The position numbers and the translations under genes were made by a program. From Ampullaceana balthica (Eukaryota > Mollusca > Gastropoda > Lymnaeidae): a stretch of 64,000 bases of DNA. Under the pieces are notes generated by a model. The model worked only from the letters and a program-made list of their open reading frames with translations, made no database searches and had not been told where the DNA came from. How positions within the stretch are numbered: the stretch's first letter is position 1; each line of letters opens with the position of its first letter. Where the stretch lies: assembly GCA_944989445.1 (NCBI GenBank), contig CALYLW010000180.1, positions 372,001 through 436,000 on the forward strand, in the 5' to 3' direction. Below, piece after piece: positions 43,851 through 55,100 of this stretch.

Positions 43851-44949
43851 TAATTTATAATTATTTTGCACACCTCCTGATGCACACCTTGAATTAAAAT
43901 ATAACCTCAAACAATGACGTCAAAGTGTTACGGATACAGCTAGCCAGTGAGTGAATTGAGCTATTATATTGTTTATATATTTTTTTTTAATTAAGGTATA
44001 TTTTTAATACTTGAACTGTATTACAAATTTCAGATATTTCTTTGAGAATGTATTTTAAAAATTGTTGAATTTTTAATTATTAAAATGAAAAAATATGGAG
44101 ACTGTGATTAAATTATCATCTGATTTAAAAATGACCTTATCTTTATAAATAGTGATAATATAAATTATATAAGTGTATAAGTATTAGCGTTAGAATCTAA
44201 GTAAAATTTGGGTGTTTCTTTTTTTTTCTTTTTTTTTAAACAGTGTGAAATTCACTTTTATTTCATGTAAGAATGAAATGAATCCATTCTTCTTTTTTTC
44301 TACTTTACAGTAATTAGTAATTACAGTGGGCTTAAAGTAATAGTAACATTGCTACATATCATGACCAATAATAATTACCAGGATTAACATTCTTCTTAAT
44401 CCGAGTCTTGGAAAAGTATTAAAGAAACTGGTGATGGAGTAGCTCGCTTGAACCAAAACAAAACTATAAAATCGAGACGCTACATCATACATTATGCTAG
44501 ATTAACCTTTATGAAATACTGAACTAGTTTAGTAAACATTTTATTTTAAGCCTTCAAAAACATGAACTCTCAACCCCAAATAATGATTCTTTGGGGAAAT
44601 AATAAAGACATTATTTTATTATTATTATTTTAAATAAGGCAATGGCAAGGCAACTGACAAATGAACCATACTTTCAATAGCTGTGATGTACAGGAAATCA
44701 TTGTGCAAATGTGAAAGTTTTGTATAACTTATTTTTACGTTGTTGGCCCGGAAGGTGCGCAATTTCAATCTTTAAATTACTGGTTATACGACTAAACTGA
44801 AAGTATCAACTTGATGTAATGAATAAATTTATGCATACGACATAAATCAAGCCTTGGTAAATCCCCTAGTCAAATAGCTAAACGTTGTTACTATTTTTTG
44901 TTGACGACGGACTTTTCTTTAAGACTAGTTTGGCGAACAAGGTGACTAA

Positions 44950-45226
44950 GGGGCCGTCCATAAAGTAAGTCACGCTATTTTTGACCATTTTAAACTCCCC
45001 CTCCCCCCCTGTCACAAACTGACACAAATTTTGGACACCCCCCCCCCACTAAAGTACATCACACTTTCGAACAAAAATTGTTATTTTTATTAACAAAATA
45101 ATTAAAATTTAATATAAAACACCATGACGTCACAAATGCCCGGACCCCCCTCCCCTGTCACTAACTGTCACACTTTCTTACACCCCCTCCCCCCTCTGGA
45201 GCGTGACGTACTTTGTGGATGGCCCC
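44950..45226. mobile_element. GGGGCC-type MITE, copy 1
   Basis: Left end GGGGCCGTCCATAAAGTAAG TCACGC; right end GCGTGACGTACTTTGTGGAT GGCCCC, forming inverted termini. The interior is C-rich (CCCCCTCCCCCC). CTAAG flanks both sides, partly overlapping the ends. Confidence 0.8.
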
Positions 45227-45786
45227 TAAGATGGCCTTTTCCAACAAAAGTTGACAGATAACATAGCACTACGTTATCTAAGGGGAGGCAATCGAAAAGC
45301 ATACGTCTTTTACAATTTTAGTCAAATATACCTAGTTTTTTTTTCTCTACCTTCACAATATACTTCAGATAAATAATTTTTGTCAGTAAATTTAGTTTGT
45401 CATAAAATTGTGGCGATTAAGAAAATGTGTTTTTTTTTAATGAGTAGTCACCTATGCGGTGTAATGTACACTGTTGAGTAATGAAAACATTTCTTTTAAA
45501 CACGCCATTAATAGAAACGATAGTAAATAGCTATATCAGAAGTTGGCTAGATCCATGTTATGAGATAGCAATAAGCACCGTGGTGACCAGTGACGAGCTG
45601 ATATTCAATGTTTTTGATCTTTGAAAAAAATATCATGAAAGGATTTTTTTTTAATACTTCAAAGCAACAAGCTCTGATTTAGTATATTAGTTAATATTAG
45701 AGGAAATTGCGTGAAAGAACTCGAGAAATTGTTCGATTTACACAAAGAAGTGCGACTTCTTGACAGGTGCCAATAATTTATGTTAA

Positions 45787-46198
45787 GGGGCCGCCCATAA
45801 ATGACGTCACGCAGATTTGACCGATTTTTTTTACCCCCCGCCCTTTTTCGTCACACGTCATCACAAAAAGTTAACCCCCCCCCCACCAATATGACGTCAC
45901 AAAGCTTTGTCGTCTCCCCGCCCCCCCCCCACTAAAAAGTCGTATTTTCTATTTGAAAATTAGCATGTTTATAATCACTGTTTTGTTTGTCATTTAAGTA
46001 TGTATTTAGTGTTAGGTTGCACTCTAATCACGTAACACGTGTGAAGCCATGAAAAGCGTCATTAAATAAATTGTAAGCAATCAAATATTTAATTGGAACT
46101 TTTATTTACAATTGCGCGTTTTGATGTGGCGTCACTGTTCGTTAACACCTCCCCCTCCCCATCGTCACAAATGTGTGACGTCATTTATGGACGGCCCC
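45787..46198. mobile_element. GGGGCC-type MITE, copy 2
   Basis: Left end GGGGCCGCCCATAAATGACG TCACGC; right end TGACGTCATTTATGGACGGC CCC. Same family as copy 1, with the TGACGTCA variant of the terminus, which is also a consensus CREB/ATF site. Confidence 0.8.
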
Positions 46199-48270
46199 AA
46201 AGCACATCGACAGAGCAACAATTTTGAGAACTTGGTAACATAAAACAGGTCGTCTTCTCTTTCTTGCAAGGGAGGCATCATTTTGCTTCGGCTTTGGGAA
46301 ATATATTTTTGCTGCCCTACTGTCTATAGACAGAAGCACAAAGGCGGGAGGCTAACAGGCTTACCAGACCAAGACTTGAATGGATGAATGAGGAGAAGCA
46401 GTACCTACAGTATTTTGAATTTGAGCATGTAGGCAAAAGCCATGAATGTCTTATTGGAAAAATGTAACTGAGCAGGTCAGGGCCTAACACTGTCGGTTGC
46501 GCCACGGATGTTGATGATTTGGAATAGATGACTAGGATACCTAAAGATACTTCATGAGTAATTACATGGTCATTGCAGAACACCCCTCCCCTCCCACTCT
46601 TTAAAAAAAACATGACCAAGTTAAAGAGGCAAGCATGGCTTGTAGCTGTGCTACTTTGGCGGATAATAAATGACAGTTACGTCTATGTGTCGGGGTAAAC
46701 GAGTTTGGATTAGTTGGGGTATTAAACTGGAATGATTACAGTGTACAACAAATTCTCCCAAACTTTGACACCTTTAGCATTGCTAGATTTCCGCAACAAA
46801 CTACGTTTTAAATAAATAAATAAACATATTTACTGTGCTTTACAATTTACAGGAGCGGCATTTTTTCATGTGTTTTTATTTTATTTTATTTTTGTTTATT
46901 TATTTATTTATCCACGGGGAATTAACTTGAGTGAATGAAACATACAATTAACTGGATATATGGACTACGCGAATTTTAATAGTCTATATGTATTTAAGCC
47001 TGCTTTGCTGAATATATATTTATATACACATTTTTTAATCAAAAGTAGGTTAGAAAAGATTTTTTTTTAAACACGTTTTTATAAGTACTAAAAAGAAGAA
47101 AATAATTTAAAACTTATAAGTTCAAGTACTTTGATTTAATATGACTAAAAACGTGGGGCGGCCCTTATGGGGTTTTACATATGCAGTTCACTCATTCTCT
47201 AATTTATAGATCTCTCTTTAATTTTTATACCAAACACCCGTTTGACAATTGTTTGTCAGATGTCATGTTTAAATTGATTAGATGGGAAAGTGCACACCCA
47301 AACCTTCAAGTGTAGTATATAACTTTTTTTTTATTTAGCTAATAAAGAAGAAGAATATTACGCACTATTCTTTCATACGGAAGAGTTGTACGTCCTGCGC
47401 TAATCCGTGGTTTGATTTTTTTTTCTTAAGGGTTTTTAATATTGATATTGTGTTGCTTTTCACTTTCACAGCTTCAAAAGATCAGAGGGATCTTAAGTTA
47501 CGTACCCAGATATTGGCTTGGCTAAGGCTATTGCGTTAATTAGTTGTTGTTTTTTTTCTTGTTTTTTTTAATTTGAAATTGTGTTTTATTTGTCCGCTAA
47601 TGATATGAATATGCTATTTACACAGTAATATTTGCACTTATAATGCACTATTTTAAAATTGTTATATTAAATGTTAATCATTATCATAAAATTAGTATTT
47701 TAAAATCACTATATAGTTATATAGTATAGACTTATTATTTACTATAACTATAGTTGTTAACTTCTATTGACTATTGATATCTATTTTAAAAGTGTCATTG
47801 AACCATAATAAGTTACAGCCATAATCGCAATACAAGTACAGTATTTATATTTACCCAATACTTCTGGCTCTATAAACTCTGTTTCAGTGTTCAGTCTATT
47901 TCTTACATTTACTTACAATGTAAGAAATGTAAAGTACATACATTTACAATTTCAATTACTATATATTATACTATACATCATTCATTGATATCATTGCCTT
48001 GGCCGTGGACTTACTTAGACGTGTAGTAGTGTCGCGTTCAAGTACCAGTTATTATTGCACTGTACAACGTTTTTAAATAGTGGAAGTCTAATATTTAGAT
48101 TTGATGAATATATTTACATTGTTATTTTTACGAAAACAAAAGCCTTTTCGTTTAACTACGCGAAATCAGTGCTAGAAGTACAAATGTTGGATTAGGCTGC
48201 ATAAGTCTTATTTTTAGCCTTTTGCACACGGCTTTGTTATTGTTTGGGGTCGAGAGGAACTTGGTTAGCT

Positions 48271-48335
48271 CCGCCCATCGACGTTGATTGGACGAAAATA
48301 TATAAAGGAAATGGGGAGGGGGTGTGAAGCTCCCT
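48271..48335 (+). promoter_or_regulatory. MYLIP core promoter (GC box, inverted CCAAT, TATA)
   Basis: CCGCCC at 48271-48276, GATTGG (inverted CCAAT) at about 48286-48291 and TATATAAA at 48301-48308 stand in canonical order, about 205 bases before the MYLIP start codon. Transcription would start near 48330-48340. The order and spacing fit a TATA promoter on the plus strand; no other gene lies just downstream. Confidence 0.6.
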
Positions 48336-48371
48336 ACTAACCTTGCTAGCTGCACGACAGTTTCAGTGTCG

Positions 48372-48377
48372 ATGTGA
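48372..48377 (+). promoter_or_regulatory. Start-stop element in the MYLIP 5' leader
   Basis: ATGTGA, a start codon directly followed by a stop, lies in the predicted 5' UTR. Such minimal uORFs can stall scanning ribosomes. Its relevance depends on the true transcription start. Confidence 0.35.
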
Positions 48378-48506
48378 ATCCGTACGCAGTTGTTTCTTTG
48401 TTGTGCCATATCTAGAGTCTACTATTTTTTGCGTGAAAATACGTTTTAATCTTTAGCCATTTTATTTTATACCTCTGAACTATTCTACAAGTCTTTTGAA
48501 CCAGAG

Positions 48507-48551
48507 ATGCAAAATGCTGTGCTATATTTCACATCCTATTTTAGGTCCTAA
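48507..48551 (+). promoter_or_regulatory. uORF overlapping the MYLIP start codon
   Basis: An ATG 7 bases before the MYLIP ATG opens a 14-codon frame that crosses the real start in another frame and ends TAA at 48551. Ribosomes using it would skip the MYLIP start, so it could lower translation. The homologous frame MLCYISHP starts at 48514. Confidence 0.5.
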
Positions 48552-51500
48552 TCGTCAGTGTAAAAGTAATGTTATTAATGTTATTGAGACGGACATAGAT
48601 CCCAAACAAATTGGACAAGTCCTTCTAGATAAGGTAAGTTTTATTTAAGTCATCAGCAGTAGCTAGTCAGATTATGAATTTGAGCTAGATTTTTTACAAA
48701 TAAAATTTTAGGCCTACTGTTTTCGATGGCGAACTTAACTTGTAATACATTACTCTGTTTAGTATATCTTACTCTTAGACTAACTACCGTAATATAAGCA
48801 ATACGTTTTCGTTTCCTTTGCCTTTGTTGACAAAGAAATTTAGTCCAACCAAGTCCAGGCTTTAGACTTAGGCCTATGTCTCTACAATTTAAAAAGACAC
48901 TATACAAAAATCTAAGACTCAGGACCCAAATAATTGGAATTAACTAAGTACAAAATGTGTTTTAAAATAATAAATGAAAAGTGCAGAGAAATACTTTAGC
49001 CAGACCAAACCTAAGCCTAAGCTGGCTGCACAGTACAGAATAGAAAAGTTAGTGACCCAATTCTCTAAATCTGACGTCATGATCAGCTGGAAGAGTAATG
49101 GCCTATCAGAGTCCAAAGTCCAATATCAGTGCGGTAATCAAGGTTAAGTGCCAAATGGTAATAGCTTCTACTTTTGCAGTAAAGCAATAATTAACACTGT
49201 AACTGTAGCGCTCCCTGAGACCGAATTAAATCATTGTCAAACATAGAAGTGATAATATTTTAGTCAATTGGCAGTGGGCCGAATGTTTTAACTTGAACCT
49301 TTATTATTATTTAGTTAATTATTTTACAATTAAATATTAGCTTTTTTTAAGGCCTACTATTTAAATTTAAAATTTCGGACTTACTTGACTTACACTTAGG
49401 CTTAGGGTGAACTTAAATTTTAAATAGATTTTTTTAAAAGTTATTGACTTACTTAAACTTAAGTTTAATACGTATTATTTATTATGTGTTATCAATGTCA
49501 ATAATTTAATAGGCTTAGGCTGGGTATAATCCCACGCCCACTGTGTGGAGGTTGGAGATGAAAGTGTGCAGGGTGTACTGGTTACTAATTACTGGGCTTA
49601 CTGGGGTAGCATTTTCTAAAGTCTAAATAAAGTGGTTACTGAACTGACTGACAGTTACTGGAATGCATGTTTTATCAAATAACTATATTTGTTTGTTTGG
49701 GGGGGGGGTAACTTAACACAAATATTTAGATTTAGGCATGCATCAATAGTTTAAATAGAATAGGTCATAATTACGTATGTCCCATCTCCTTAGTATAGCA
49801 AGATTTTCATACAAATTTTCATTTATATAGGGAGTGATTGCTATTATGCAAGACTCATTATATTTTACTGATTATAATATTAATATATATCTTTTGGCAA
49901 TAAATAAACATATTTTGGAGGTTAAAATCATTATTATTTACAGGTCCTAAATAAACTAGGAATTTTGGAGGTTGACTACTTTGGACTGCAATATAAAGGA
50001 CCTAAGAATGAAGATTTGTGGTTGAATCTTCGGAACCGTGTATGTGATCATGAAATTCCTCGGTCACATTCTGTTTACCGCTTTTAGTCTGAGGGTAAAG
50101 TTCTTTGTAGCCCCTCATCTTGTACAGCAGGAACCCACAAGGTGATTACACTTCTGTCTTCAAACTAAACCTACTAATCAATTGGCAACATCATATTAAA
50201 GCTAATATTTTGCAATTTGTTCCCCTTCATTATGTAATTTAATTTAAATTTCCAATAAATAATAAATTCAACTCCAAGTTCACCTTTTCAATTTGAAAAT
50301 GAAGTCTCATTATTCTTCAGAGAATTATTTTATACCCAAGTCAAAGATGAAATGTCAAAAGGATTGATATCCCTGACGGAGCCAGAATGTGATAAGCCTA
50401 AGTTGGCAACATTAGTGGCGCTTATCACCCAGGCAGATTGTGGGGACCAATATTGCAATGAATATCAGAAAACAGTTTATGTACAAGTTAGTATCTCCTA
50501 TTTATTTCTGTTGTTTAACTTTCACATTTGATAAGCTGAATACAATTGTAAGAATTTTTTTGAATAAACTTATACAAATTTTAAAATAATAAGAAAACTT
50601 TGAATCTTTGGTGCAAATATAATTCATTTTATTTTTATTTTCCAGATTCTCAAAGAAATTTACCCAAGCTATGAACCAGACAATTCTTTTCTTGAAAATG
50701 TCCACGCATTGCATTCAAATTTGAGGGGTACTTCTTTTGCCAGTGCCCGTTATAGAATGTTGAAAGAAGTTTCATCGTTATCCAGCTATGGTGTAGAGCA
50801 ACACAAGGCAGTTAACTCTCAGGGGGAAGACATTCTATTTAAAGTTGGCCCAGATGGAATAATGTTAACTGAAGGCAAGGGGAACACTGTGAAAATGTAA
50901 GTATAAGAATAAGTTACTATGATAATTACTTTGCACATTCAAAGGGATTGTGGTTTCAGATTTATAATTGAAATTAAGTAGAGTACCAGTACTAAAAAGC
51001 TCTGAAGGCACTTTTTAATTCATCAGCACTTATTAGTGTTAGTTAATATTGATTATCAGAGAATGTATTGTGTATATGCATATAGGTACCAAGTAATGTC
51101 AAGTAATATTATTTTATTCCAATTAGGTTACCTTACACTCAAATAAGATTAGCCACTCACAATGAGAAAGTTGTTCGAATTGAGCTTATAAATGATGCTG
51201 GAGAAACAGAGAAGGAAGAATGCTTCAAGCTAATTAGTAGTAGGGCTGCTATAGCTCTCTACCGCTGCATCACAGAAATGCATTCTTTTTACCGGTGTGA
51301 TACCATCTGTTCAGACGTCCAATCACAGTACTGCAGGGATTTTAGAGGAACTTTTGTCTCCATTTTCAATGAAAATTCAGATTTAGGTAAATACACTTTT
51401 AAAAATACTGCAAGGCTTTACTTATGTAAAGTACTAAAAGCTATTTTTAAAGCTATTTCTATTTTTGGACATACTCCAATAATGGTTTATATTTTATTTT

Positions 51501-52189
51501 CCATCTGCTAATTTATTTTTATTCCTATAGAATATTGTTTTGCCTAATGGGGACAAAAAAAGGTAATAGTAATATTCACTACTGTTTCCACAGGGAAACG
51601 CTACATCTTTGACATTCAACGTACAAGACAAGAGGCTTATGACTTTGTAAGAAGGAAACTTTATGTCAGCCCCGAAGCAAGCCCTGCTCACTTCAGCTAT
51701 AATGCTCCTGTGTTTCAGTTTGATAATCACAATGAGTTGGAAACACTGGAGAAAAATGGCGTTCATGGGAGCAACATTAACTTGGAAAGAGATGTCAAGG
51801 TTTGTTTAGATTGACTAGAAAATTGTGATAGCATTGGATGAGTGACGTAGTACGCTATTTAGATAAACTAAAATTGTGTGATGGTATGTGAAATAAAAGA
51901 TTGAATAAAAAGAGAAAAGAAATGTGTACAAAACTAATATTTTTTTTTGGTTTAAATCTCTTAACAGCTTCTGAAGGAAAGACTTGCTGGCTTGCAGGAT
52001 GCACTACTGTGCTGCATTTGTATGGACAAAATTGTGTGTGTTGTGTTGTGCCCCTGTGGTCACATGACATGTGAAGAGTGTTCCAAGTGCATTGAAAATT
52101 GTCCTCAATGTCGAGCAGGTGTCGAGAGATTTCAAAAAGTCTTTCAAGATTTTGGATTTCATCGTAGAAAAGAAGAGCAAACAGTGTGA
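48514..52189 (+). CDS. MYLIP: FERM-RING E3 ubiquitin ligase MYLIP/IDOL, 7 exons, with a 1-base frameshift in exon 2
   Basis: MYLIP/IDOL ubiquitinates lipoprotein receptors and myosin regulatory light chain: its FERM domain binds target tails and the inner membrane, its RING recruits UBE2D. Exons: 48514-48633, 49944-50141, 50321-50486, 50646-50896, 51127-51386, 51594-51799, 51968-52189, giving about 473 residues (human 445) if the frameshift is ignored. FERM landmarks are [68 protein letters not shown] and [20 protein letters not shown]. The C-terminal RING reads [24 protein letters not shown] and NCPQC. The frame breaks near 50083-50088: SVYRF runs into TAG, while homology resumes one base later at LRVKFF. 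Linker cysteines of human IDOL are absent. It could be a functional gene with an assembly error or a recently damaged allele. Confidence 0.93.
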
Positions 52190-55100
52190 GCTCTTGATTG
52201 TTTCAAATTGTCTTATATACACCAGAGTCATTCATTAAAAACCTCTCAACTGAAATTCAGCTATATTGGAAGGATTTATTCATTTACATTTGACACTTTT
52301 CCTGAACAGTCAGGATCACATTCCTTGGTAGATTTTAAAAGTGGATAAACTTTTTTCCTAAGCTAATGTGACAATGAAGCATTATTAAGAGTGACATCTA
52401 CTAAGTGATGTTTGGCAGCTAATAAGTGTGACTTTCTTAATGAGGATACCTTAATGGATTATAAGCTTCAAGAGTTGAAATTTTCAAATATTTTATGTTC
52501 TTTTTAAATGATTTAAGAAGCGCAGTATCCATTTTATTTGCAAGCAAAGTCAAGTGGGTGTTTTTTTTCTTCACTAAGGTCATCTTTCATCTCAAGAGCT
52601 AAATATTTGTTTCTTAGGACATTTTTTGCTCATTGGCATTATATGTATATAAATTACCATGTCATTTTGAAAAATAAACAAATTAGTCTTTCATATGTGG
52701 CACATGACTTTGTAAATTCATAAATTTTACTACACTGCTAAAGTAGCACTGACCTGCCATTTTGGACCACCATTTTATCTTATTACATTTTACACTTCCT
52801 TGTAATAAAATAGTATTTTAATTTCAGTAACTAGTGTCTAATTTTTTAATAATTTTACTGCAGATGTTTACATTTGTGTGTGTTTATTGTTATGTTACTT
52901 AAACATTTAAAACTGGCATGAAATGTGATGAGTTTTAAACTGAAACAAATTTTATCACTCTCTTGTTTTTTTAGCACTTCATAATTAATTTCACTGACTG
53001 ATTTATTTTTTATTCATAGTGATTTACTTTCCAGTCTATTTTTATTGTATATAATTTTCAGGCCATTTCCCAAAAAGTAAAATGACAAAAGTTTGGAAAT
53101 TTTTCAAATTCCTTCATTTTTTTAAATAGTACAGTAGTTAACATTAAATCATATTCTTTTTTTTTATTTTAAATCTCTAACATATTCAGTATTTTGAAAT
53201 AAATATTTTCTGTGACATTTTTTACAAAACGTATGTCAGAGAGGTTGGATATAATATTTTTGTGATGCAACTTAGCTACACATGACATAATTTCACTTTT
53301 ACAACTTAATAGTAATGAGTAATGTAAAATTTGATGAATTAAGAGATGTTTGCGCACCCTGAGTGTAGGTGCAGGAAAGGAGGCAGTGCTTATTACTAAA
53401 TATGATTAATCAACTTGTTTTAGAGCCAGTTGGTTGATTTTATTTCATTATAAATACTCATCGTTATAAATTATGTTTTCTTTTGGAACAGATAGACTTG
53501 AAATCAAAGGACTTAAATTTTTGTGTTCATTAGAAGTGGTTTTATTTGTTTTTGTTTTTTTTAATTTTGTTTTAAATTTTAAGATTCTTGATATAAGAAC
53601 TTTAAAGTAATATCGCCCTCTTTGAAATAGAAATAAACAGTTAATTATTTTGACATCTTCATGTCCTTTTGGTTTTCTTGTACGAAAAGGGCCTTGGGTC
53701 TTCCTCTCCCCTTTTCGTTATTCCAGTGGAAAGGCTTTCTATATCTGATTTGATACATTTACTTTGTTTGAAAAATACAAAGTTATTCTCAGAGAAATAT
53801 TTTTTTTGTGTGTGATGATTTTTAAAAATTTACCATTAAGTCATATTACTTACCAAAATTTGCTCTAATAATTTCAGTATTTTTCTATGAATATCTTCTG
53901 TGACATTTTTCACAAAACATATGCAGGCAGTTGATCATAAATTTATTTGAAATGTTCAAACAAATGACTGATATTGTGTCCCCTACTTACCACTTGGATA
54001 TTTACTAACTGTGAAACTGTATCTTATGGCCTGTATTTTAAGGAGTCTTTTGAAATCGTGTGATTTTGGAGTGTGCCCATAAAGAACATGAATTGTAGCA
54101 TTGTATCAAAATATTCACATCACTCTTGTTAAATATACACAAATATCTCCATACTGACAAATGAAACCAATTAAATTCGGCATATGATATTGGCATATTA
54201 TTTAGGAAAAATATAATTATGATTCATTTTGCCTCCCATTTTATCTGGGCTTTTTTTACAAGAGTGTTTATTTTTTAAATTAATTAGGCCATTCATTTTT
54301 TTAATGAAAAAGGTCTAAATTAACTCATAGCTCTAATTTCTCCACTATTTTTAAACGTGCTTGAGGACTTACATTAAAACTCAAAAGGTCTACAACACAA
54401 GGTCATCAGGGCTTAAAACTTATAAAACTTAAAATGAAAGAATATTTTTTTTAATAAATGGGGAACATCAGCATTGACACACAAACATCTGTAACTGATT
54501 AATACCTTGGGCTTTCAATCTTTACTTGTGAAAGCTGACCATTTTGCACTGCTATCAGCTATCATGCCATTTATAACCCTATAAACCATTGTCCAGCTAA
54601 CAAAAAATGCCTTAGACAACTTCACCATAGCTTTGCTCTTGTTTTTATTTGTTTAAAAAAGATTTTAACTGACATCTACTGTATATATAGCAATTTAAGC
54701 ATTACGGGATGGAAAGTTTTGTATATAATGTAAAGCATTCATAAAGTCATATGTTGGCTTTGTTTTCTTCAAAGTTTATCCACATGTTACTGTAGTTTTA
54801 TTGATTTTGAAAATATATTTTATCTGGATTTTATGTCATTTTCAGCTTTTGATGAATGCTTTTAAAGGTCAGTGGCAAGGATCCAGACTCAATTTTTTAA
54901 AATGTGGAGTTATTCTGAAATGTATTTGACCTATTGCCAACATTATGAAGCTTGTGTCATCTACTTGCAACATAATTATAAATTATTGGCAATAAAAAAA
55001 CCTATTAAAAACATATCATCTGCTACTCTCTAAATTCCATTAATTTTGTCTTTCAAATCGGTGATGGCAGTAAGCTATTTCTGTCCCTCCTTCTTTTACA

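Larger units (their letters stand above)
43335..48270. other. Intergenic between NAPG and MYLIP
   Basis: No conserved exon seen. It holds a dispersed repeat (43690-43850, matching copies at 60.2 and 60.4 kb), two GGGGCC-type MITEs (44950-45226 and 45787-46198) and a family B tail fragment near 47045-47120. The rest is AT-rich without recognisable signals. Confidence 0.6.
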
